DNA of 21,910 bases, from positions 1 through 21,910 of the forward strand of contig JAQUND010000024.1 of NCBI GenBank assembly GCA_028717785.1, in the 5' to 3' direction. Of this stretch, positions 16,845-21,910 are shown in pieces. Position 1 is the stretch's first letter, and every line of letters starts with the position of its first letter. The position numbers were made by a program, and so were the translations under genes. This DNA is from Candidatus Nanoarchaeia archaeon (GTDB lineage: Archaea > Nanoarchaeota > Nanoarchaeia > SCGC-AAA011-G17 > JAFCDX01). The notes beneath the pieces are model-generated. The model did not search any database. It was not told the origin of the DNA and saw only the letters and a list, made by a program, of their open reading frames with translations.

Positions 16845-17386
16845 TGGCTACTGAGACAATGTTTCCTAATTTGTTTCATAGTGGTAATTGGCAAGTTAAT
16901 TTTTCCAATATGCCAGCGCTTGAATCAATTAGAGATATGCGACTATATGATAATTTAGTTAAAAGTGTAACATTTCCTGATTATAATATGTCTGAGATAT
17001 ATTCTGATTTTATGGGATTTAGAGTTCGTCATCCAGAAGCACCTAAGATTAATGTAGATTTATCTCAGATACAAATAAGTTTTAAATTATCAGAAGATAT
17101 GAGGAATTATATATACTTATTTGAGTGGATGAAGGCTATGAAGGCTGGAGATGTGACTGATTTTAGTTCAGAAGAAGATTTATTTAGAAAAAACACTATA
17201 AAATCAATTTCACTAAATATATTAGACAATCAGAAAAGAACTGTAGCAGTATGGAGATTTACAGAGGCATTTTTATTAAGTTTAAGTTCATTAGCTTTAG
17301 ATAATGGTATAAGTGAGGAAGTTACGTTCGTTTGTAATTTTTCATATGAAACAATTGTATATGAGAAGAAGAATGTGCTAACATAA
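16844..17386 (+). CDS. Tail-tube-fold protein (gp19/gp48/gp54-like)
   Basis: A 180-residue protein resembling contractile-tail tube or tube-initiator proteins. Near the start, NLVKSVTFPDYNM corresponds to the conserved S-x-x-[LF]P turn of tube proteins. Residues 60-110 contain the strand NVDLSQIQISFKLSED followed by helix NYIYLFEWMKAM, matching the strand-helix-W pattern. The end, WRFTEAFLLSLSSLALD then VTFVCNFSYETIVYE, matches the tube-family closing strands, where an aromatic plus F/DAF segment precedes F-x-Y. Size is close to that of T4 gp19 (163 residues). Start ATG overlaps the previous stop by one base, with GAGG upstream. It could be the main tube, a baseplate tube initiator, or a tube-like terminator. 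Nearby sheath and portal genes that would settle this are not in the window. Confidence 0.62.
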   Translation: MATETMFPNLFHSGNWQVNFSNMPALESIRDMRLYDNLVKSVTFPDYNMSEIYSDFMGFRVRHPEAPKINVDLSQIQISFKLSEDMRNYIYLFEWMKAMKAGDVTDFSSEEDLFRKNTIKSISLNILDNQKRTVAVWRFTEAFLLSLSSLALDNGISEEVTFVCNFSYETIVYEKKNVLT

Positions 17387-17396
17387 TGGAGCAACT

Positions 17397-17789
17397 ATGA
17401 ATATTGAAAAAATTAAGGATAGTTTATTAGAAATTAAGTTGTTAGTTGATATGAAGGTAATTGCAGAAACACTTTCACGCATAGGAATTGCTAATAAGCG
17501 CCAAAAGATTTTATATCCTTCGTGTTATGTTATTGAAAATGAAGATAAGTATTATTTAGCACATTTTAAACAGTTGTTTTTATTAGCTAGAAATAGTGCT
17601 TATAATGCAGTATGTGAAGATGATATATTAAGAAGGAATGCAATAGCTTTTTGTTTAAAGGAGTGGGAATTAATAGATGTACAGGATGAATTGATGATTC
17701 CTCATAATAAATACGTATATGTGTTACCTTATAGTCAGAAGAATGAATGGAGTATAAAGCATAAATTTAATTTAAGAAGCTTAATTTAA
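17397..17789 (+). CDS. regA: RegA translational repressor
   Basis: A 130-residue homologue of T4 RegA (122 residues), which binds ribosome-binding regions of early mRNAs and blocks their translation. Matches run through most of the length: ETLSRIGIANKRQKILYPSC (T4 reads ETLTRMGIANNKDKVLYQSC), KYYLAHFKQL (T4 YYIVHFKEM), EDDILRRNAIAFCLKEWELI (T4 EDEVRRDSIAWLLEDWGLI) and SQKNEWSIKHKF (T4 KQKHEWKLVPKY). The family's conserved Arg and aromatic residues are retained. GGAG lies a few bases before ATG, ten bases after the tube-like gene. In T4 regA sits among replication genes (between 62 and 43); here it lies at the end of a tail-gene cluster, just before a late promoter, so its timing may differ. 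It is also a candidate regulator of its neighbours. Confidence 0.92.
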   Translation: MNIEKIKDSLLEIKLLVDMKVIAETLSRIGIANKRQKILYPSCYVIENEDKYYLAHFKQLFLLARNSAYNAVCEDDILRRNAIAFCLKEWELIDVQDELMIPHNKYVYVLPYSQKNEWSIKHKFNLRSLI

Positions 17790-17799
17790 TAATAAATAA

Positions 17800-17807
17800 T
17801 ATAAATA
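17800..17807 (+). promoter_or_regulatory. Possible T4-type late promoter
   Basis: TATAAATA in the gap after regA, 13 bases before the ATG of a small acidic protein. The leader would be only about eight bases but still includes a GTAAGG ribosome site. The surrounding DNA is nearly all A and T, so a chance match is more likely here than at the other sites. Confidence 0.45.
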
Positions 17808-17820
17808 ATAAGGTAAGGTT

Positions 17821-18012
17821 ATGACAGATAATAGAGATGAACGGTTAATGTCACGAATAGACGAAAATGATATAGAAGATTTTCAGACATACGAGATATA
17901 TTATAAGTTGTTTGAAAGCGAAGACGAACCGAAAGAGTTAGATTTTAATAGTAGGATAAATAGTAGTGATGATTTTTATTGTGACGAAAATGAAGAAGAA
18001 AGAACCTTCTAA
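17821..18012 (+). CDS. Small acidic protein of unknown function
   Basis: A 63-residue, very acidic protein (runs such as ENDIEDFQ, ESEDEPKELD, CDENEEERTF) with one central aromatic helix, TYEIYYKLF. There is no signal, membrane segment or candidate capsid-targeting start. TAAGG precedes the ATG and the gene is followed after 23 bases by the 544-residue acidic protein, with which it is probably co-transcribed. Small acidic proteins encoded beside T4 head genes (for example gp67) act in the prohead core; a similar role is possible but unsupported by sequence similarity. Dense Asp/Glu could also indicate a DNA mimic or inhibitor. Confidence 0.55.
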   Translation: MTDNRDERLMSRIDENDIEDFQTYEIYYKLFESEDEPKELDFNSRINSSDDFYCDENEEERTF

Positions 18013-18035
18013 ATTAAATAGAGAGGAGTAATATT

Positions 18036-19670
18036 ATGCTAGAATTTGCAACTTATTTGAAAGAGACTTTCAATCAGGATGTATCAAAAGCAGAAGATAT
18101 AATTAAAGAGAAGTGGAATAAAGTAAAAGCTATTATTAAAGAAGCTTTTGATGATCCGTATGCTGATAAACAAACAGCATTAAATCGTATTCAAAACGAT
18201 TTTATTGATAAGACTATTGCTCCTTCGACTATTGATGTAGATTTTTTAAAGAATAATATGGAGTATGTAGTTGAAAAGATTAATTCATTGGATGAAGGCG
18301 ATATTAAAATAATTATTAATAATGATACAAATAAAAATGGTAAGGGTGGAGCAACTGAACCAACAGTTACTACAATACCTTCAGTAACTCCGGTTTATAC
18401 TACAGACGATGAAACTGATATTGATATTGAAACAGAATCAGCTAAGGCTAAAAAGAAAGGTAAGAAAGATAAAAAAGACGAAAAGGAAGAAGAATTAGAA
18501 GAAAAAGCAGAGAAACCAGATGTACCAGAAGTAACTGAAGAACCAGAAGAAACACCTGAAGTAACTACTGATGAAGTAATACCAGATGTAGAACCGGAAG
18601 AAACACCTGAAGAAAAACCAGAAGAAACTGTAGACGAACCAACAGATATAGAAGCCAAAAAACTAACTATTACTGTTGTAGATAATAAAGTAACTGTGGA
18701 TCCAGAAAATGAAGATACTGGTTTAGAACATAAAGATTATGAATTTGAATCACCAACACAGGCACAAAAATTCGCCGACTCACTAAAACAATTTTTTGGC
18801 GAACAAGGATTTGAACTAACTGATAAGTCAGAAGAAACACCAGAAGAAAAACCTGAAGGTGAAGAAACACCAGAAGAAAAACCTGAAGGCGAAGAAACTG
18901 AAGACGATGTTATTAGTTGGGAAGATGTAGAAGATGAGGAAGTTCCAGATGAAGAAGACGATGAAGATGTTGGTGAATCTATTGATATTAATAAATTAGT
19001 TGGTAAATTGATTCGTGTTGGTGATAAGTGGTATAACGTAACAAGTATTGCAGAATCTAAATTAGTGTGTGTTGATAAAGATGGTAATGAAAGTAAATTT
19101 GGTTTAACAGAAGTTGAAGAAGCTGAAGTTGATAAAGCTGAAGAAAAGAAAGAAGAAGACGAAGAAAAAGCTAAGAAAGAAAAAGAAGAAAAGGAAAAGA
19201 AAGAGAAAGAAGAAGCAGATAAGAAAGAAGCTGAAGAAAAAGCAGCTGAAAAAAAGGAAGATGAAAAAGAAGAAGTCGAAGAAGCATTATCTATAACTAA
19301 ATTAGCTCGTAGATTTATGTTTGACGATGATGATACTGTAGACGAATCTGAAACACCTAAAATGCCTTCAGTAGATAAAGCTTTTACAAAAACAAAAGAA
19401 CCATCAGCTGCTTTAACTGCTACTCCTAAAAAGCCTAATGAAAAATTGGAGAAAACTAATAAACCTGAAACTATGTCTAAAAAAGCTCCTTCCGCAGCTT
19501 TAACAGCTAAACCTTCTAAACCTAAAGAAAAGGTAGAAACTGTTAAAACTCCTAAGGTAGAAAAGAAAGCTCCACCTAAAGCTAATTTAACAGCTAAACC
19601 AGCTAAACCAAATGAAAAAATTGAAACTGTTAAAGCTCCTTCATTTGACGCAGAATATAATAAAAAGTAA
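18036..19670 (+). CDS. Highly charged repeat protein with capsid-targeting-like N-terminus
   Basis: A 544-residue protein starting MLEFATYLKE, which resembles T4 capsid-targeting sequences (MKTYQEFIAE) and ends in L-K-E, a fit to the gp21 protease rule [LI]-x-E. After a helical head (1-90) come a Thr/Pro linker, a Lys-rich patch, and Glu/Pro repeats. Next is a small alpha/beta domain (about 208-263), a second small domain near 314-365 (LVGKLIRVGDKWYNVTS), and a Glu/Lys helix about 365-420. The C-terminal tail has three Lys/Pro repeats. Several internal L/I-x-E sites (IAE, LTE) would allow trimming. AGAGGAG precedes ATG, and a strong terminator follows. This resembles an internal head or prohead core protein, in which acidic and basic blocks fill the capsid. 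No full-length homologue was recognised. Confidence 0.68.
   Translation: MLEFATYLKETFNQDVSKAEDIIKEKWNKVKAIIKEAFDDPYADKQTALNRIQNDFIDKTIAPSTIDVDFLKNNMEYVVEKINSLDEGDIKIIINNDTNKNGKGGATEPTVTTIPSVTPVYTTDDETDIDIETESAKAKKKGKKDKKDEKEEELEEKAEKPDVPEVTEEPEETPEVTTDEVIPDVEPEETPEEKPEETVDEPTDIEAKKLTITVVDNKVTVDPENEDTGLEHKDYEFESPTQAQKFADSLKQFFGEQGFELTDKSEETPEEKPEGEETPEEKPEGEETEDDVISWEDVEDEEVPDEEDDEDVGESIDINKLVGKLIRVGDKWYNVTSIAESKLVCVDKDGNESKFGLTEVEEAEVDKAEEKKEEDEEKAKKEKEEKEKKEKEEADKKEAEEKAAEKKEDEKEEVEEALSITKLARRFMFDDDDTVDESETPKMPSVDKAFTKTKEPSAALTATPKKPNEKLEKTNKPETMSKKAPSAALTAKPSKPKEKVETVKTPKVEKKAPPKANLTAKPAKPNEKIETVKAPSFDAEYNKK
18831..18890 (+). repeat. Two tandem 30-base repeats
   Basis: Two adjacent 30-base units (18831-18860, 18861-18890) differ only in the last base, T versus C, a silent change. 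Each encodes EETPEEKPEG. Diverged EETPE/EEKPE versions occur upstream near 18600, so this is the youngest part of a longer repeat tract and a likely site of length variation. Confidence 0.9.
19401..19645 (+). repeat. Three C-terminal Lys/Pro/Ala protein repeats of about 29 residues
   Basis: Three in-frame copies of the pattern P-[SK]-A-[AN]-L-T-A-[TK]-P-x-KP-[NK]-EK-[LVI]-E, starting near residues 456, 485 and 512. They read PSAALTATPKKPNEK, PSAALTAKPSKPKEK and KANLTAKPAKPNEK. Base identity is only partial, so they are older than the 30-base Glu/Pro repeats. The basic tail could bind DNA inside the capsid. Confidence 0.85.
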
Positions 19671-19690
19671 TCAATAATGTAGTTAATTTA

Positions 19691-19724
19691 AAAAAGCCTA
19701 TCATTTAATTTTGATAGGCTTTTT
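19691..19724 (+). terminator. Rho-independent terminator
   Basis: A perfect 13-bp hairpin with arms 19691-19703 and 19712-19724. Its core is GCCTATCA pairing with TGATAGGC, with an eight-base AT loop and a T-rich tail (GTTTTT). It begins about 20 bases after the 544-residue gene stop and closes that unit immediately before the next late promoter. Confidence 0.93.
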
Positions 19725-19730
19725 GTTTTT

Positions 19731-19738
19731 TATAAATA
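19731..19738 (+). promoter_or_regulatory. T4-type late promoter for the cargo cassette
   Basis: TATAAATACTAT, which matches the extended T4 gene 23 late promoter closely, starts seven bases after the terminator hairpin and lies 19 bases before an ATG with AAGGA in between. Terminator followed by promoter marks a clear boundary between transcription units. Confidence 0.75.
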
Positions 19739-19757
19739 CTATGTAAGGAATATACTT

Positions 19758-20147
19758 ATGCATTTTAAAGACTTTTATTTACTACAAGAAAAGAAGTTTT
19801 TAACAATATCTAATCAAAAAATCGAAATAGATATTGAAAACTTAGACCTATATAGTACAACTCATTCAGATCAACAAATGAATAGACTAGATAATTATAA
19901 ACGAATGAATATTACTGAAGATGAAATTATTAAAGACTTAGAAAAAGCATTGCCTAACATAATGAATGACTATGCTAACGGTGAAATAGAAAACGAAGCT
20001 GAGTTTTTAGTTAAGAATAAAGAAACTAAGTTAAATATTATAGGTGCTCTTAAAATGCGTAAAGGCAAAGACTTTATATCTATTATTACAGTTATGAGAA
20101 AACCAGGCTATCTTCCTAAAGACGGTACATATACTTATGAGATATAA
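19758..20147 (+). CDS. Candidate packaged protein; possible BECR-type nuclease fold
   Basis: A 129-residue protein. The first 11 residues, MHFKDFYLLQE, look like a capsid-targeting sequence with L-Q-E before the expected cut, leaving KKFLTISNQ. The body reads TTHSDQQMNRLDNYKRMNIT, then a helix, EAEFLVKN, LNIIGALKM and FISIITVMRKPGY. A histidine/arginine helix followed by three strands ending in [IV]-x-T-V-M is reminiscent of small RelE/barnase-like (BECR) nuclease domains found in phage polyvalent proteins; I hold that weakly. AAGGA precedes ATG, with a late promoter 19 bases upstream. The next gene starts two bases after the stop. If it is a nuclease, delivery with the phage DNA would let it act at the first moments of infection. 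Confidence 0.62.
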   Translation: MHFKDFYLLQEKKFLTISNQKIEIDIENLDLYSTTHSDQQMNRLDNYKRMNITEDEIIKDLEKALPNIMNDYANGEIENEAEFLVKNKETKLNIIGALKMRKGKDFISIITVMRKPGYLPKDGTYTYEI

Positions 20148-20148
20148 T

Positions 20149-20181
20149 ATGAAATTTACTGAATATTATAATTTAAATGAA
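20149..20181 (+). repeat. Duplicated capsid-targeting-like coding segment, copy A
   Basis: The first 33 coding bases are identical, apart from one silent T/C difference in codon 10, to those of the gene at 20536. Beyond codon 11 the two genes are unrelated. Confidence 0.95.
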
Positions 20182-20532
20182 TCTATTGTTATAAAAGCAT
20201 ATCATGGTAGTCGTGAGAATAAAATTAAAGATTTTAATGTTAGAGATAGTGAAGCACTTAGAGTTTCGGGTATATACTTTTCAAAAAATAAAGAAGAAGC
20301 TAAGAAATATACTAAAATTAAAGGAATACAAGACGAAAATAGAATTACAACAGTAGAAATAACATTTAAAAATCCGGCAGATAGAGAAGTTTTAGATAAG
20401 TTAGGTTATCGTTTAAATGGAATAGAAATGAAAAATAAATTAATTTCAATGGGATATGATGGCGTTATTGATGATTTTATGGATGAAATAGTTGTATTTA
20501 ATAAAAATCAAATTAAGGTATTGGATGTATAA
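20149..20532 (+). CDS. ADP-ribosyltransferase-like protein with capsid-targeting-like N-terminus
   Basis: I start this 127-residue protein at ATG 20149, although an in-frame ATG at 20137 overlaps the previous gene. From 20149 it begins MKFTEYYNLNE, shared with the downstream gene and ending in the protease-type L-N-E. The mature part matches ADP-ribosyltransferase domains of phage polyvalent proteins (ART-PolyVal): AYHGSR (17-22), SGIYFSKNKEEAKKY (40-54), ITFKNPAD (71-78), MGYDGVIDD (101-109) and EIVVFNKNQIKVL (113-125). His19, Tyr43 and Glu113 are plausible H-Y-E active-site residues. T4 packages an ADP-ribosyltransferase, Alt, which modifies host RNA polymerase; this would be a far smaller analogue (Alt is about 680 residues). 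Target unknown. Ribosome site is weak, consistent with coupling to the upstream gene. Confidence 0.75.
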   Translation: MKFTEYYNLNESIVIKAYHGSRENKIKDFNVRDSEALRVSGIYFSKNKEEAKKYTKIKGIQDENRITTVEITFKNPADREVLDKLGYRLNGIEMKNKLISMGYDGVIDDFMDEIVVFNKNQIKVLDV

Positions 20533-20535
20533 ACC

Positions 20536-20568
20536 ATGAAATTTACTGAATATTATAATTTAAACGAA
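20536..20568 (+). repeat. Duplicated capsid-targeting-like coding segment, copy B
   Basis: Second copy of the 33-base segment at 20149-20181, encoding MKFTEYYNLNE. The near-identity at DNA level in otherwise unrelated genes implies recent transfer of the tag alone. Confidence 0.95.
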
Positions 20569-21165
20569 CGCTTAGGTAGTGAATTTAGAAACTTAATTGT
20601 TGTAGATGTTCAACCACTATACGAAGAAAATATTACAAAGAAGTTTTCAATAGAAGATTTTGGTAATTTTCTTACTACTATAAAGAAGAATATATTATAT
20701 TTCTATAACGGTCCTGAAACTATTGCTAGTGAAGATTCTCAAGAAGCTATAACTGAATGGCTAATCGAAAACAATTCTGATTTGGAAAACTTTGAATGGG
20801 ATAAAGTTACATGGCTCGACAAAGGATACAGCTACTATCGCGGTTGGATGGATTATGGTATAACAGATAACGGAATGAAACAAGCTTTACGTTATATGGC
20901 AGTTAATAGAAAACATGATTCTAGAGATATACCTGTAGATGTATGGAAAAACGTATTACCTGCTACTGATTATGAGCATTTAAAAGACATAATAGAAATT
21001 GAACCAATATGGGAACCTGATATTAGTATAAGTGAATTAAAAGATAATTGGAATGGTTCGCTTTTAGCGGGTGGAGCTATGAATGAGTGTTTAAAAGAAA
21101 TTCAATTATTACTTAATGCTTTTAACATAAATTATAAATTAGTTGATAGTTACATCTATTATTAA
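20536..21165 (+). CDS. Candidate packaged protein of unknown function (DVQP / GGAMNECL type)
   Basis: A 209-residue protein beginning MKFTEYYNLNE, the same tag as the preceding gene, so the mature form would start RLGSEF. The body has distinctive blocks: NLIVVDVQPLYE (19-30), NILYFYNGPE (52-61), LDKGYSYYRGWMDYGI (94-109), IPVDVWKNVLP, then AGGAMNECLKEIQLLLNAF (178-196). I recall these blocks in a conserved family of uncharacterised phage and bacterial proteins. The V-V-D-V-Q start followed by a late G-G-x-x-x-x-C-L helix superficially resembles isochorismatase-like folds, but this is only a hint. There is no strong Shine-Dalgarno; translation may be coupled to the upstream stop three bases away. 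Membership of the cargo cassette suggests injection into the host. Confidence 0.65.
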   Translation: MKFTEYYNLNERLGSEFRNLIVVDVQPLYEENITKKFSIEDFGNFLTTIKKNILYFYNGPETIASEDSQEAITEWLIENNSDLENFEWDKVTWLDKGYSYYRGWMDYGITDNGMKQALRYMAVNRKHDSRDIPVDVWKNVLPATDYEHLKDIIEIEPIWEPDISISELKDNWNGSLLAGGAMNECLKEIQLLLNAFNINYKLVDSYIYY

Positions 21166-21169
21166 ATAT

Positions 21170-21177
21170 TATAAATA
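21170..21177 (+). promoter_or_regulatory. T4-type late promoter
   Basis: TATAAATA lies just after the stop of the previous gene and 21 bases before the next ATG, with TAGGAGA in the leader. Confidence 0.62.
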
Positions 21178-21198
21178 GTTATATAGGAGAATTCAATA

Positions 21199-21690
21199 AT
21201 GTTAGCTTATCAAAAGTATCTTATGGAAATAAGCAAAGTCCAAGGTATGTTTTTAACAACCAAAGACGATTTAAATATTGATTATATTAAAGTTATAGCT
21301 GATAGTGAGTTTGAAAAGGATATATCAGATAAAGATGCAGAAGAAATATTACAAAATGTGTTAAATAATCAAAAAGAATATAAATTACTTACTAAATCAA
21401 TTGGTAATAATGTTTATCCTTTATATGATGAAATAATTAGAAAGGAAATTCAAAAGAAATATAATATAAAAAACAATATAAAAAATCAAGTTATGAGGCA
21501 TTTAAGCGATGTGTTTAATGCATCTAATTGGCGTGAAGAAGCGGAAAAGGCTATTTATTGGTTTTTAAAGGATAATACCGGAAAGTATCAATATAATTCA
21601 GTATATGAACCAGATAATTCAAAACATAGTATAAGTGATGAAAGTCAATTAGCTAACGATATGTATGATGAAATAGGAACAGATTTTTAA
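21199..21690 (+). CDS. Candidate packaged protein of unknown function
   Basis: A 163-residue, mostly helical, charged protein beginning MLAYQKYLME. The pattern of an aromatic at position 4, Y7 and L-M-E fits the candidate capsid-targeting sequences of its neighbours and would leave a mature start ISKVQG. The remainder has alternating acidic and basic helices (KDAEEILQNVLNNQKEYK, EIIRKEIQKKYN) and an aromatic patch AEKAIYWFLKDN near residue 115. No enzyme motif is visible. AGGAGA precedes ATG and a late promoter lies at 21170-21177. The ending is hydrophilic (DMYDEIGTDF). It could be an internal head protein that coats DNA or a small injected effector; sequence alone does not decide. Confidence 0.6.
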   Translation: MLAYQKYLMEISKVQGMFLTTKDDLNIDYIKVIADSEFEKDISDKDAEEILQNVLNNQKEYKLLTKSIGNNVYPLYDEIIRKEIQKKYNIKNNIKNQVMRHLSDVFNASNWREEAEKAIYWFLKDNTGKYQYNSVYEPDNSKHSISDESQLANDMYDEIGTDF

Positions 21691-21701
21691 AGGAGAAAAA
21701 T

Positions 21702-21910
21702 ATGCCATTTCATGAATTTGTAAAAGATGTTCAAAATGATTTTAATCAAGAAGCTATTCAAAATGCAAGTAAAGCTTTAGAATTGTTACAAAAAGCTAGT
21801 AGTTATTTAGGTGATGCAGCTTCAGCATGGGAAAATGCAGGTAATCAAACTGGTGATTTTATTCATTTTAAACAATTAGTAGATGAAATTATAATAACAG
21901 ATAATGGAGA
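21702..21910 (+). CDS. N-terminal part of an unknown helical protein, cut by the window edge
   Basis: ATG 21702 follows AAAGGAGA and opens a frame that remains open for the 69 codons to the right edge. The visible part is helical: MPFHEFVKDVQNDFN, then ASKALELLQKASSYLGDAAS, then FKQLVDEIII. The opening M-P-F-H-E-F-V recalls the candidate capsid-targeting starts nearby, but no L/I-x-E follows in the first dozen residues, so membership of that set is doubtful. It is probably co-transcribed with the preceding gene, 11 bases upstream. Confidence 0.6.
   Translation, partial: MPFHEFVKDVQNDFNQEAIQNASKALELLQKASSYLGDAASAWENAGNQTGDFIHFKQLVDEIIITDNG

Noticed and set aside
19114..19296. Lys-rich 60-codon open frame in the charged-protein gene
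   Set aside because: It is a shifted reading of the Glu/Lys-rich GAA/AAA repeat tract. It has no ribosome site of its own and its composition is an artefact of the true frame.
20137..20148. Upstream ATG for the ADP-ribosyltransferase-like gene
   Set aside because: It would place MRYN before the tag and overlap the preceding gene. The 33-base identity with the gene at 20536 begins exactly at ATG 20149.
1..21910. Possible recoding of TAG, since no plus-strand gene visibly ends in TAG
   Set aside because: All large genes read through in full with the standard code and no in-frame TAG interrupts them. The secreted-protein gene uses TAG as a stop. With this few genes the absence is not informative.

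Overview
This window is a late structural region of a large, AT-rich, T4-like contractile-tailed phage (myovirus). The evidence is a gp25-like then gp6-like baseplate gene order, a tail-tube-fold protein, a clear homologue of the T4 translational repressor RegA, T4-type late promoters (TATAAATA) in front of several genes, and a run of proteins whose first 10-11 residues look like T4 capsid-targeting sequences ending in L-x-E. All frames read normally with the standard code. Strong Shine-Dalgarno sites and two TTGACA/17 bp/TATATT promoters argue against a Bacteroidota host. The host itself cannot be named. One secreted protein has a C-terminus that faintly recalls type IX/Fibrobacter-style sorting tails.

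Layout. (1) 1-2757: the end of a gp25-like protein and a complete gp6/baseplate-J-like wedge protein. (2) 2738-5466: a minus-strand cargo island with a secreted cysteine-rich protein, a DNA methyltransferase and a putative restriction nuclease with two PD-(D/E)XK cores; each of its two transcription units has its own host-type promoter. (3) 5471-13930: a late transcription unit of three very large adhesin-like proteins built from six copies of a beta-helix-start module plus PKD-type domains. A small glycosyltransferase gene lies between the first and second. The third protein ends in a P2 gpI/T4 gp7-like baseplate domain. (4) 13931-17789: a tail fibre, a small coiled-coil protein, a tail-tube-fold protein and regA. 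(5) 17800-21910: a small acidic protein, then five consecutive proteins with candidate capsid-targeting N-termini. They include a 544-residue charged repeat protein, an ADP-ribosyltransferase-like protein and several unknowns. A further unrelated-looking gene runs off the end.

How it fits together. Regions 1, 3 and 4 build the baseplate and its host-binding apparatus. The glycosyltransferase could modify the unusually Ser-Ala-rich fibres. Region 2 is probably active independently of the late programme and may exclude competing phages or alter the host surface. Region 5 looks like a cargo cassette: proteins packed into the prohead, trimmed by a gp21-type protease and delivered with the DNA, as T4 Alt and the internal proteins are. 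The most interesting items are this cargo cassette, the duplicated-core nuclease, and the adhesin/glycosyltransferase cluster.
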